A stretch of 64,000 nt of DNA, taken from the NCBI RefSeq assembly GCF_036850765.1, contig NC_089496.1, positions 102,324,267 through 102,388,266 of the forward strand, given 5' to 3'. The stretch is from Saccopteryx bilineata (taxonomy: Eukaryota > Chordata > Mammalia > Chiroptera > Emballonuridae). The notes under the pieces are model-generated. The model did no database searches, was not told where the DNA came from, and saw only the letters and a program-made list of their open reading frames with translations. Every line of letters starts with the position of its first letter. Positions within the stretch are counted from its first letter, which is position 1. This document shows positions 24,797 through 35,199 of the stretch, in pieces. A program made the translations under genes and the position numbers.

Positions 24797-25935
24797 TTAT
24801 GTGTGTAATACTGACAGTAGTGATCTAATGGGTTAAAAAACAAAATATAAAATAAATTAAAATTATTTTTTATATATTTTTTAAATAATTTTTTCAAAGT
24901 ATTCAGAACTGTAATCAAGTGGGAAATGATAAATTATAATAATTAATTTATTTACATTTAACATTAAATTTTATTTTAATTGTTAATAAAAAAATATTCA
25001 AAAAATTTCCCCCAATGGTTGACTGAACCTCCATCTAATATTGGAGATGTGGTCATGACCCAGCCTTGCCCTGCGGGAGCTCACACTCAAAGCCCGATGC
25101 CCGTACCAGTCACCTACAGTGGCAGGACTGGAACAATGCAGTGTGGAAGGACCCATCTGCTCTAGAGACACCTGGCATGACACTTTCTTGATACCGCGCA
25201 GTGCAGAAAGATTTAGAGAGAAGAGTGCACTGTGCATAGGGCCCCGTGATGCCATAGGATGGCCTGGAGCTGCTGGAGTTCCACTCCTGCACGTGAGTGC
25301 TGCCTGCAGCACCCCAACCATCACAGGGTGGCCCCAGGCTGCTCACAGGGCACTGATCCTCCGCTCCTTACTCAGATAATGAAAATGGCCCCTGGGGTAG
25401 GATTTTCAGGGTCAACGCTAAAAATTGGTGGCATCGAGATATAAGAAACATCCAAATACCCGTAAGAATTTTTATGACTTTATATGAACCAAACTGAAGA
25501 CAATCGCCGGGAAGCAGAATCCGAATATGTTGAGAAAATGCTCCAGAGAATGGTGGTTTTACGGTTTATTTTATACATTGGAATCAGAGGAGAAGGGAGG
25601 GGGTTCCGTGAAATTTATTGGTGGTAGATGAAGGAGGTGAGAGAAGGTGAAGCATGGAGATTGAATAAAAAGTAAAGCAGAAAAAAAATTAAAAATAAAT
25701 TAAAAATAACTATTAATCTCTCTAGTGCTCAGTCGATTTAGTTGCCACAGTAAAACAACAACAACAAAAACATATTATGTGTGCTTAATATTATAAAGTG
25801 TTCCTCCCTACGGTGTACAATGTTTGGGAAACTGCTACTTTATGAATACCTCTGAAATTTCATGTGGAAGAGTAAGTGAAACCAAAACATCAGTATTAAT
25901 CATAAGAAATGATGCTTAGTTATACAAAATCTGTA
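24797..25935. other. Non-genic stretch
   Basis: AT-rich to 25000. A moderately GC-rich segment at 25010-25440 has overlapping short frames that I do not recognise. Nothing supportable as a gene. Confidence 0.4.
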
Positions 25936-26008
25936 CTGCTCACAAAAATTAGGAGGTATTTCAAAATGAATATAAAGCCATAAAATATTCCCCAATTTTT
26001 GTGAGCAG
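25936..26008. mobile_element. 73-bp palindromic MITE, copy 1
   Basis: Flanked by TA on each side. Ends CTGCTCACAAAAATT / AATTTTTGTGAGCAG form an inverted repeat covering most of the element. A second copy is at 56084-56156 in the opposite orientation. TA target sites and a near-perfect hairpin point to a Tc1/mariner-derived MITE; I cannot name the family. Confidence 0.85.
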
Positions 26009-26044
26009 TATATTTCCCTGAGAAGATTTATCCAGTATATCATC

Positions 26045-26367
26045 TTTTTTTTCTTTTTTATATATAAAATTTTTTTATTTAATTAATTGTGTTTACATAG
26101 ATTCTAGGGTCACCCGGAATGCATCCCCCCTCCCCCTATTCCCCTCAACATCTCCCTGCCCCCTTCCCTACAGCGCCCAACCCCCCTTCCCTTCAGGTTT
26201 ATCCCATCCTGCCACCCCCTTTCCCTCTGTCCTCTTTTCCTCTGGTCCCTTTGATCCCTCCTCTGTCTCAATTCCGTTCCTCAGTTCTAATTACTCCTTG
26301 GATTCCTCACATGAGTGAGGTCATATGATATTTTTCTTTCTCTGCCTGGCTTATTTCACTCAACAAT
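26045..26367 (-). mobile_element. L1 3' end, 5'-truncated
   Basis: Antisense L1 3' UTR closely related to that at 20738-21122 (tgtgtttacatagattc ... cctcacatgagtgaggtcat ... tttctctgcctggctta), with a T-rich tail at left. Confidence 0.8.
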
Positions 26368-27153
26368 AATAGTTTCCTTTAAAAAAAAAATCTAAGAATT
26401 TCCACCACTCAAACCTTCTCATACCTCGAAGCAGTAGACCTCTCTGACATCTCTAATGACACAACCCACAGAGATTCATAGCACCCAGACTGAGTCACTT
26501 TTAATTTTGAGGACACAGGGCAATAAATGGGAAGTGTTTACCTGGGTCTGAACAGGGTTGGGCGCGAGTAGCTGTTTGGACGCACCCACTGGCGCCCCGG
26601 CGCCGAGCGCCAAGCGCGCTCCTGAGCAACAGGCCCTCCTGGAGATGTCATGAGGCGATGGGTGTGCTGTGTGCTTGTTTACCAGCCTCGTCAAGCCCAG
26701 CACCCAGGAATGGGGATCCTCAGGCCTGCGCCCAAGCGTGTTTCTTTTAAAACCGAAACTGAATGTGGTCTGATCATCTTGAATAGACAGGAGGGTCCTC
26801 TACCCAAAATTTGGTTTGGACATACACAACAGAGGACATAAAAGGTTTCCACTTATATTCTGAGTCAGTCAGGGGAGAGCGGGTCAAACTCCCATGCTGG
26901 TCCAAAACTGATTGGAGAGCAGAGAGGAAGGGTACTGGCTTAGGGTGTCCATGCTGGCTAGGGTGTGGGGTTGGAGCGAGGGCTTCCCCACGTGCAGGCA
27001 GGGGCTTGCATGGTTTGAACTTCCCTTCTGTGCCAAAGAAGCTTTCTTTTCGGCTTGTCCAGATGTGGGCAGAAAGGAAAGAGGTAAGGGTAAGGCTTGA
27101 AAACTGTCAGCAATCAAACATCAGAAAAATGAGTCAGATTCTTTATTACAAAA
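26368..27153. other. Unassigned stretch with CpG-rich patch
   Basis: No gene. 26560-26630 is unusually CpG-dense (ggcgccccggcgccgagcgc). Could be part of an unidentified LTR or a regulatory patch. Confidence 0.4.
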
Positions 27154-27522
27154 TGTTTCCCTAGCCCTGGTCAGTTGGCTCAGCAGTAGAGTGTCAGCCC
27201 GGTATATGGAAGTCCCTGGTTCGATTCCCAGTCAGGGCACACAGGAGAAGCGACCATCTGCTTCTCCACCCATTCCCTTCTCCTTCTTCTCTCTTTTCCT
27301 CTACCGCAGCCATGGCTCCAATGGTTCAAGCAAGTTGGCCCTGGGCACTGAGGATGGCTCCATGGCCTTGCTTCAGGCACAAAAACAGCTCAGTTGCTGA
27401 GCAATGGAGCAGCAGCCCCAGATGGGCAAAGCATCCCCCAGTAGGGGCTTGCCGGGTGGACCCCGGTCAGGGTGCATGTGGGAGTCTGTCTCATTGCCTC
27501 CCCAATTAAAAAAAAAAGTTTC
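27154..27522 (+). mobile_element. SINE type A, older host of a nested SINE
   Basis: Starts gccctggtcagttggctcag at 27164; diverged body and short A-tail near 27508-27517. Its target duplication (gtttcccta at about 27155-27163) reappears only after the next SINE at 27914, showing that the next SINE inserted at its tail. Confidence 0.88.
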
Positions 27523-27913
27523 GACCCTGGCCGGTTGGCTCAGCGGTAGAGCGTCGGCCTGGCGTGCGGGGGACCCGGGTTCGATTCCCGGCCAGGGCAC
27601 ATAGGAGAAGCGCCCATTCGCTTCTCCTCCCCCCCTTCCTCTCTGTCTCTCTCTTCCCCTCCCACAGCCGAGGCTCCACTGGAGCAATGATGGCCCGGGC
27701 GCTGGGGATGGCTCCTTGGCCTCTGCCCCAGGCGCTAGAGTGGCTCTGGTCGCAGCAGAGCGACACCCCGGAGGGGCAGAGCGTCGCCCCCTGGTGGGCA
27801 GAGCAGCGTCCCTGGTGGGCATGCTGGGTGGATCCCGGTCGGGCGCATGCGGGAGTCTGACTGTCTCTCCCCGTTTCCAGCTTCAGAAAAATACAAAAAA
27901 AAAAAAAAAAAAA
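27523..27913 (+). mobile_element. SINE type A, inserted into the tail of the previous SINE
   Basis: Starts gaccctggccggttggctca. GC-rich with most CpGs kept and a long A-tail (27895-27913). Target duplication A-run plus gtttc on both sides. Confidence 0.92.
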
Positions 27914-27923
27914 GTTTCCCTAC

Positions 27924-28715
27924 ATCTCCCTTAACTGGATCCCAGAAATACCGACCACTGCTCTAACCCCACCCACACAGGGGCAGCCGATGGACGGGGA
28001 GCCCGAGAGCAGAAATGGAAGAGCCTTAGCAGCTGCAGTCCAAACACCTTCGCAAAGTGCAACATCACTAAGGCCGCTTCTGGGGCCCTGCCAGGCTCTG
28101 TACTAGTGAGCAACCTCAAAACTCGTGCCCAATCCTTTTATGAAGGAGCAGTCGAGTTGTTTTAAAATGCGTCTGGCTCTGTTTACTCTATTCAGGCTCG
28201 GATTTTCCTTGCGATGAGTGGAAGTGGATGACAGAACTTCTAGCCCAGGCGAGGAACGCTGTTGGCCACGAAACAAGAAGCTTACAGGAACAAGTTGTAT
28301 CTACACTGAAACCATTCAGCTCTCCCCTGTGAATCACCTTCTGCTTCCCTGTCCCTGGGCAGACTTTTCTTCTTCCTCTTCCTGAAATCCCCACCCAGCA
28401 ATCATCCCTCTCCTCACCTCTATATAACTAATTACTCATGCTTCCTAATGGGCCTGTTTGCTATGACTCTCTCCCTGTTGTTCATGTCTACTGGGTGCAC
28501 CATTCCTTCGTAATCACACAGCCGCTCACCTGCAGACTTGCTATTGTCACTGCTCTCCCACGGAACACCTACCCGTTGATGACACCAGCTTCCAGTCCTG
28601 CCTTTCTCCTGGGCTTGTTGGGACGAGCAGCCCGACCTCTCTCTATGACATTCATTGAGTCCAGTCCACACGTAACAGGAGATTGGGTTGGATCTAAGGA
28701 AATAATGGTAACTAT
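27924..28715. other. Non-genic stretch
   Basis: No gene or named repeat recognised. Confidence 0.45.
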
Positions 28716-28955
28716 TAGACCTCTCATTTATGGAGCATTTGCAGTATACCTCATGCTGGGCTAAGCTCTTCATGAACATGATCTCGTTTCATCTTCACAA
28801 CATAATCTCAGTATCACAGATGAGGAACCTGAGGTTGAGAGATGTTGAGTAAGTGGCCGAGGATCACACAGCTAAAAAGGTCCTGCCTGGCTCTGAGCCC
28901 AAATCTCATTCTGAAGTCCAGTCTCCAAATCACCATACTATATTCTTTCCACAAG
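28716..28955 (-). mobile_element. MIR
   Basis: Reverse-complement MIR core (cacagatgaggaacctgagg ... aagtggccgaggatcacacagc) continuing to ctgaagtccagtctcc. Confidence 0.75.
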
Positions 28956-29686
28956 AGCCTGCTTCTAGAATTTATGCCTTTTCAAGTTGTGTTGACCACC
29001 CACGCATGATCTGCCAATTCTAGACGCAGGCATAAACCCTCCCAACCTCCTTTCCTTGTGATTGCCTCTTGGTTGGTGAGATTTATCTCTCTTTTCTGTC
29101 ATTCAGATTTCTTTGCTGAATGTAGAAAAATTTAAATTAATTTTTCAAAGAGTAATGTTCCTATACCCTGTTCTAGTGTAGTCTATTACGATTGTGAAAA
29201 GTATGCTGCTACTTGGAAACGTCAAGTAGTCTTGGTAACGTGTAATTATAATGAATTGCATCGCAGCGATGTATGTTTTTATTGTGTATAATTTTAAAAG
29301 TATGTGATGACTATCTAATTATAGTCTGTAGTTCACAAAGTAGTACCTTACAACACTGTTCGCTCGGTAGATATTTCACCAGTCTCCGGGATCAGAAATG
29401 CAGGGAGCATGGTCATTCCCAGGGTTTTCCAGATTACACTGGTGACAATGTAGGACTGCCATTTACTCGGCGTTCCTGAGATGTACCATTGCATTTCCCC
29501 GCCAAGCTAATTGCCTCTTTATTTTTTGATTGTCCTTTTCTGGGGGGGTCTGCCAATACTTTAAGTACATTGACTCTATAATACGAGGTTCAGGGGAAGC
29601 TCTTAAAGGTCAAGATGACAGCACAGAATCCCATTCTCCTTTGTTATCCCAGGGCCTGGACCTGTGGTTCTCTCTTCTTTTTCATC
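28956..29686. other. Non-genic stretch
   Basis: No gene or named repeat recognised. Confidence 0.5.
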
Positions 29687-29694
29687 ACCTAGAG

Positions 29695-30046
29695 CAGGGG
29701 TAGTCAACCTTTTTATACCTACCGCCCGCTTTTGATTCTCTGTTAGTAGTAAAATTTTCTAACCGCCCACCAGTTCCACAGTAATGGTGATTTATAAAGT
29801 AGGGAAGTAACTTTACTTTATAAAATTTATAAAGCAGAGTTACAGCAAGTTAAAGCATATAATAATAATTAATTACCAAGTATTTTATGTCAGATTTTTG
29901 CTAAGTTTGGCAGAATAAATCTTCATTAAACAACTTACTATAGTTAAATCTATCTTTTTATTTATACTTTGGTTGCTCTGATACCGCCCACCATGAAAGC
30001 TGGAACGCCCCCTAGTGGGCGGTAGGGACCAGGTTGACTACCACTG
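29695..30046. mobile_element. Non-autonomous hAT element (MITE)
   Basis: 352 bp. Ends CAGGGGTAGTCAACC and, reversed, CAGTGGTAGTCAACC. The subterminal block cctaccgcccgc pairs with gcgggcggtagg-like sequence at the other end. Imperfect 8-bp target duplication acctagag / ccctagac (6 of 8). No coding capacity. Confidence 0.85.
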
Positions 30047-30054
30047 CCCTAGAC

Positions 30055-30427
30055 CCTTCCCCAGGTCCATCTGTCATTGAGCCTTTGTGACACATAGTTT
30101 TCTAAAGTGCAGACTTCTTGGGGTTTCCCCAGAGAATGGAATCTCCACATGCCAGATAGTTTTCAAAGGAAGCCTCTGAAATAATTCCTGCAGGCCAGTC
30201 TTAATGCATTCCTCGGGAGGAGGAATCAGACCAGCTGTTATTACTAAGGGTTTCTTCTAGTCTCTGCAGATTATCTCTAAGAGATAAGCTTTCATCTGTA
30301 CCGAGTTCACACAAAAACACCATGAGCTGTTCTCACAAGGAAAACAGCCAGAGAGGGTAGATAACACCACTAAGTTCCATTTGACTTGCATCATAAGAAT
30401 TATTCATGAGAGAAAATCTATTCAAGG
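30055..30427. other. Non-genic stretch
   Basis: Nothing recognised apart from flanking target-site sequence. Confidence 0.5.
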
Positions 30428-30789
30428 ATAAAACAGAAGCCTGACCAGGCAGTGGCGCAGTGGATAGAGTGTCGGACTGGGATGTGGAGGACCCAGGTTT
30501 GAGACCCCGAGGTCGCCAGCTTGAGCGCGGGTTCATCTGGTTTGAGCAAAAGCTCACCAGCTTGGACCAAGGTCGCTGGCTGGAGCAAGGGGTCACTCGG
30601 TCTGCTGAAGGCCCGCTGTCAAGGCACATATGAGAAAGCAATCAATGAACAATTAAGGAGTTGCAATACACAACAAAAAACTAATGATTGATGCTTCTCA
30701 TCTCTCTGTTCCTGTCTGTTTGTCCCTGTCTACCCCTCTCTCTGTCTCTGTAAAAAAAAAAAAAAAAAAAGAAAAGAATAAAACAGAAA
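30428..30789 (+). mobile_element. SINE type B (VES-like)
   Basis: Starts gcctgaccaggcagtggcgc at 30439 and ends with a CT-rich run and A-tail (30751-30770). Target duplication ataaaacagaa at 30428-30438 and 30779-30789. Confidence 0.92.
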
Positions 30790-30899
30790 AAAAAGTGAGT
30801 CACTTGTTCCACTTCTGCAAAAGGCACCGAGGTCTCCCCCATGTGTCATTGCATTCTTCAGCGCTCAGTTAAAGAAGAGGTAATGACAAAGGAGCCCTA

Positions 30900-31685
30900 T
30901 TGGCTCTATCTTCAAACTGTGTCTTGAATCTCAGCACCTTCGCTGCCACCCTCTTGGTTCAAACTCCCGTCATCTCCCACCTGGGTCACTGCAGCAGCCT
31001 CTTAACTGGTCTTCATGAGGCCACCCTTGTTCTACTTCTGTTTATCAGCAACAGAGCAGCCAGGACGGCTCTGTTACACCCAAAGTCAAACCAGGACTGT
31101 TCTCCGATCAGATCCCTCCAATGGCTCCTTTTTCTCTGGCAGGAAAAGCTGAAGTGGTCACATGACCAGTGGCTGACCCACTCTGGCCCTCACGTGCCGC
31201 TGTGACCTCATCCTCTACACTGCTCCTGCTCTCTCTCCGTCTGGTTCCACCACACTGGCCTTTTAGCATTCCCTCAAGGACATGAGACACACTCCTGACT
31301 CAGGGCCTGCGCTCACATGTCCCTCTGCCTGGACAGTCACTTTGCTGCCTCTCTTACCTCCTTTGAGTCCTTGCTCAAATGCCACCTACTCAATAAGGCC
31401 TCCTAAGGTCATCCAAATCAATAGCAACCCTTTTCTCCAATCAAATCCCCAGTTTTCTAATCTCCTTTACTCTCTTTGCTTTTCTACCATCACCCTTAAA
31501 CCACCTTTTCACGGACTTGATTTACTTGCTTACTGTGTTTATTGGCTGCTTCCTCCCATTGTAATATCCACGAGGGCGGGGTCTTCACTGTCTCTTTTGT
31601 TCATTGATGTATGACTGGAAACTGGAATGGAGCCTGGTGTGGAGTAGCCACTCATACTTGGTGAATAAATGAATGAGCGAGTGCC
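30900..31685 (+). mobile_element. LINE-2 (L2) 3' end
   Basis: Long L2 match: cactcctgactcagggcctg, tttgagtccttgctcaaatg, aataaggcctcc, cacgagggcggggtctt and the terminal ggtgaataaatgaatgagcg. Confidence 0.85.
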
Positions 31686-31744
31686 AAGATTGCTCAAGGG
31701 TTTCTCTTTGTATTGTGCTCTTTCTTTGCTTCCCCTACATTATC

Positions 31745-32590
31745 ATTAATTTATTTTTTATTAATTTTAATGGGGTGACATTGACAAATCATGGTACATA
31801 TGTTCAGAGAAAATATCTCCAGATTATTTTGACATTTGATTATACTGCATACCCCTCACCCAAAGTCAAATTGTCTTCCGTCACCTTCTATCTGGTTTTC
31901 TTTGTGCCCCTCTCCTCCCTCCACCGCCTCCCTCTCATTCCTTCCTCTCTCCCCCCCCTTCCCCCCTGTAACCACCACACTCTTGTCCATGTCTCTGAGT
32001 CTCATTTTTATGTCCCATCTATGTATGGAATCATATAGTTCTTAGTTTTTTCTGATTTACTTATTTCACTCAGTATAATGTTATCAAGGTCTATCCATGT
32101 TGTTGTAAATGATCCAATGTCATTATTTCTTATAGCTGAGTAGTATTCCATAGTATATATGTACCATATCTTCTTTATTCAATCTTCTATTGAAGGGCTT
32201 TTTGGTTGTTTCCATGTCTTGGCCACTGTGAACAATGCTGCAGTGAACATGGGGCTGCATGTGTCTTTATGTACCAATGTTTTTGAGTTTTGGGGGTATA
32301 TACCCAGTAGAGGGATTGCTGGGTCATATAGTAGATCTATTTTTAATTTTTTGAGGAACCACCATACTTTCTTCCATAATGGTTGTACTACTTTACATTC
32401 CCACCAACAGTGGATGAGGGTTCCTTTTTCTCCACAGCCTCTCCAACATTTGCTATTACCTGTCTTGTTGATAATAGCTAATCTAACAGGTGTGAAGTGG
32501 TATCTCATTGTAGTTTTGATCTGCATTTCTCTAATATCTAATGAAGATGGGCATCTTTTCATTGTAGATCTTTGGGGTTTTTTCATTTAA
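31745..32590 (-). mobile_element. 5'-truncated L1, ORF2 end and 3' UTR
   Basis: Antisense L1. The minus-strand frame 32179-32586 reads [20 protein letters not shown]...[19 protein letters not shown]...[11 protein letters not shown], the C-terminal end of L1 ORF2p. The 3' UTR and T-rich end lie at left. It stops abruptly at about 32590, a typical 5' truncation. Frame still open over 136 codons, so fairly young. Confidence 0.9.
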
Positions 32591-33310
32591 TAATATTTAT
32601 GAAGCGCTTACTGAGTTTCAGGCATGTCCTTGCCCTTGAAGATGCAGTCTTCCCAGAGGTGCTGCTGATGGTTGTGTTATTCATGCTGACCCTACGTATG
32701 TGGCTGTAAACATTGATTCTTGAAATGCCACTTGGAGAAAATGACCATTTGTCACTGGTGAAGCTTCCAGAACACGCCTTTTCCATGGCCCAGTTACTAC
32801 TGGACACTGAGTGGGACAAGCCCCAAGCTCAGTGTTGCTGAACAGTCTATTCTCCCATCACTGCACGGTCACACACCAGGTGGGCTGGTGGCTGTGAGTT
32901 CCGGGGAATACTTCAACCAAATCACCCGATACTCGTACCTATTCTTATTTACAATCTCTTCTTTGATACCTGCATAATGTAACAAGGTTTGTATGAAAAG
33001 GATGAATGCCTCGTAAATACGTGAAAATTTTAATGTTTCTATGGTGAGAGTGAAATATTAAGAAAAACCAAGAAATACCTTCAGCCATCTTTTAGGGACA
33101 TTTAAAAATGGAGAACCAGACTAAGGATATTTGTAGATTGACTTTCTCATCACTTTAAGTAACTCAGTAGCTTAAAAAGTAAGTTTGCTTTACATCAAAG
33201 TGTATTATGAAGTTTATGTACAATGATTTCATGGTGTATTTAGCTGTATGTGAACATAACTGTGGTCTTATAACCATTAGCATAGTTGAAACAGAACAGT
33301 AATAAAATTA
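32591..33310. other. Non-genic stretch
   Basis: No gene recognised. The short minus frame at 32583-32819 has no support. Confidence 0.5.
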
Positions 33311-33319
33311 ACACGAAAT

Positions 33320-33520
33320 AGAATACTTAATATACACTAGGTACTATTCATAGAATAAGTCCTTCAACCACCTAAATGACCCTATGAGTTAGGAACCATG
33401 ATTATCCCCACTTTACAGGCAAAGAAAGGCTCAGCTAGGCTTACTAGCCCAAAGTTACCACTACTAAATAGCAGAAGCAGAATTAGAACCCAGGTGGTCA
33501 GGCTGTAAAGTAGGGGACAG
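33320..33520 (-). mobile_element. MIR
   Basis: Reverse-complement MIR: attatccccactttacaggc, aggcttactagcccaaagtt and agaattagaacccaggtgg. Confidence 0.75.
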
Positions 33521-33689
33521 CAACTTCTATGTTGTATTACCACACCGGTAAGACAGGCAGATTAGCCATGTTCATCATTTAACTCACAACATCGTTTAGC
33601 AGGATCTCTTTGTATTAAGTGGCTGCTTGCACTCTGAAATGAGTTAGGGAGGAAAATGCTCAGTGTGTGTAATTCTGGGTTGAAAAAGT

Positions 33690-34062
33690 ACCTTTTATTT
33701 TTCAACCCAGGATTTATTTATTTTTAAATAAATTTAAAATACCATTTATTTGTTTATTATCTTTTTTGTGACAGAGAGAGGGACAGATAGGGACAGATAG
33801 GCAGAAAGGGAGAGGTGAGAAGTATCAATTCTTTGTTGCATCTCCTTAGTTATTCATTGATTGCTTTCTCAAAAGTACCTTGACCAGGGGCTACAGCAGA
33901 GCGAGTGACCCCGTGCTCAAGCCAGCGACCTTGGGTCCAAGCTGGCGAGCTTTGCTCAAACCAGATGAGCCTGTGCTCAAGCCGGCAACCTCGGGGTCTT
34001 GAACCTGGGTCTTCTGCATCCAGTCCGATTGTCTATCCACTGTGCTACCACATGGTCAGGCT
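33690..34062 (-). mobile_element. SINE type B (VES-like), older
   Basis: Minus-strand copy: GA-rich tail side near 33770-33820, then gagcgagtgaccccgtgctc, and head ctatccactgtgctacc ... ggtcaggc. Flanks tgaaaaagt on both sides. Confidence 0.85.
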
Positions 34063-34084
34063 GAAAAAGTTTTACCTTTAAAAT

Positions 34085-34738
34085 GTTTGTTATCTAGCAT
34101 CCCTGTAAAGCCAGAAGCCACGGCCAGGGCCACTATCACAGCAGCCTGGCCCATGCAGGTTCGCATTGGATTCGGACAGTCGGTAAAGAAACAGCGGAGC
34201 CAAAAACTGATGGGCCATAGTCTTTAATTCTAGCTTGCACCCGGCAGGCAAGTAAAAACACACACTGGGCTCCAAAACCCACTCACGTTCAGTGCTCACA
34301 AAGCTACTGACTTATCCGAGTTTCCTAGAATCAAAGGTTTCTAGCTTACCAGACTTACTCACCTCTGTCCCCCATCTCCTTCCTTATCCCAGATACAAAC
34401 TCTACACAAACTGGCATCTCACTCAGCACTCTGCCATCTTGGCTGCTTCTCCTGGCCTCTTCCACGTGGCTTTTTCTCTATTCTCCTCTGCTCTCTCTTC
34501 TAATGATAATCTCAGGAACCAAGAGCGCCAACTCTCGTTCCGCCCCCATTTTATATTGTAGCTTCACAACCTCTAATCCAATATACAAAATAATGAAGTC
34601 TCCAATACAAAGTCACTTCTCCGAGGCATGATTGGATTGTACCACCCCACATCAAAAAGGGTAGGAAAGGCTTAATCCCAAAACCAAGCCCCAGGCTACA
34701 AGGATTCTGCCTGCCTTTAGCCCACCCCAACACACATT
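34085..34738 (-). mobile_element. Probable solo LTR of an endogenous retrovirus
   Basis: On the minus strand: 5' end TGTGTTGGGGTGGGC (right edge, about 34733), a TATA box (AATATAAAAT, 34548-34557), an ATTAAA poly(A) signal (34223-34228) and a pyrimidine/GC-rich R-U5. No flanking gag, pol or env frame was seen. The target duplication is not clear, so the edges are approximate. Confidence 0.5.
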
Positions 34739-34739
34739 A

Positions 34740-35150
34740 ATATCACCTGGGCGATGGCCTCCTCGTGTTATCTTTAACAAAGTGAGCATAATACATTTTA
34801 TCCGCCCAACAATCCCAAAGCCTTAAAATTAACTTTGGAGAGTGACTTGGTCTGCGCTTAACTGAGATACTACTAATGAGGAAACGGAAACCTCCGAAGT
34901 TTTCATTACCAGTCACACAATGCAAGACACACCCACTAATTAGCTCTCTTAATGGGAAGCTAGGTGTCTGGCTCTGGCACATTCACTTGGTTGAGCATCG
35001 GTGCGGTTAGCTCTGCTCTTCTACATCTAGAACTTAAATAGTGAGTGGTGTCATTCTGAAGAAAACTGCTGAATATTTTATAGTGAGGTGACTGTGCAAG
35101 TAAAAAATCTTCAAGAAGATTTTATGTGATTTAAAAAGAAATCAACTTAG
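34740..35150 (+). other. PNLIPRP3 upstream flank
   Basis: 411 bp between the LTR-like block and the start codon. No CpG island. The proximal promoter is presumed to be here; see the TATA-like site. Confidence 0.4.
35074..35083 (+). promoter_or_regulatory. Possible TATA-like box of PNLIPRP3
   Basis: TATTTTATAG lies 68-77 bp upstream of the start codon, which would place transcription start near 35105 and give a short 5' UTR of about 45 nt, as is common for pancreatic lipase genes. No transcript evidence is available; an upstream non-coding exon would make this irrelevant. Confidence 0.3.
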
Positions 35151-35199
35151 ATGTTTGGGATTTGGATTGCTACACTCTTATTCTTTGGCATATCAACAG
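35151..35199 (+). CDS. PNLIPRP3: PNLIPRP3 coding exon 1 (signal peptide)
   Basis: Encodes Met1 to residue 16 plus the first base of codon 17. The peptide [16 protein letters not shown] is a short hydrophobic signal sequence, like the remembered human start MLGIWIVAFLFFGTS. The donor is ACAG followed by gtaaga. Confidence 0.9.

Noticed and set aside
32179..32586. 136-codon minus-strand frame that looks like a real gene
   Set aside because: It is the C-terminus of L1 ORF2p in a 5'-truncated L1.
1..35150. CCDC172 exons, expected upstream of PNLIPRP3 by synteny
   Set aside because: No coiled-coil coding exon with splice sites was recognised; the gene probably ends before this window.
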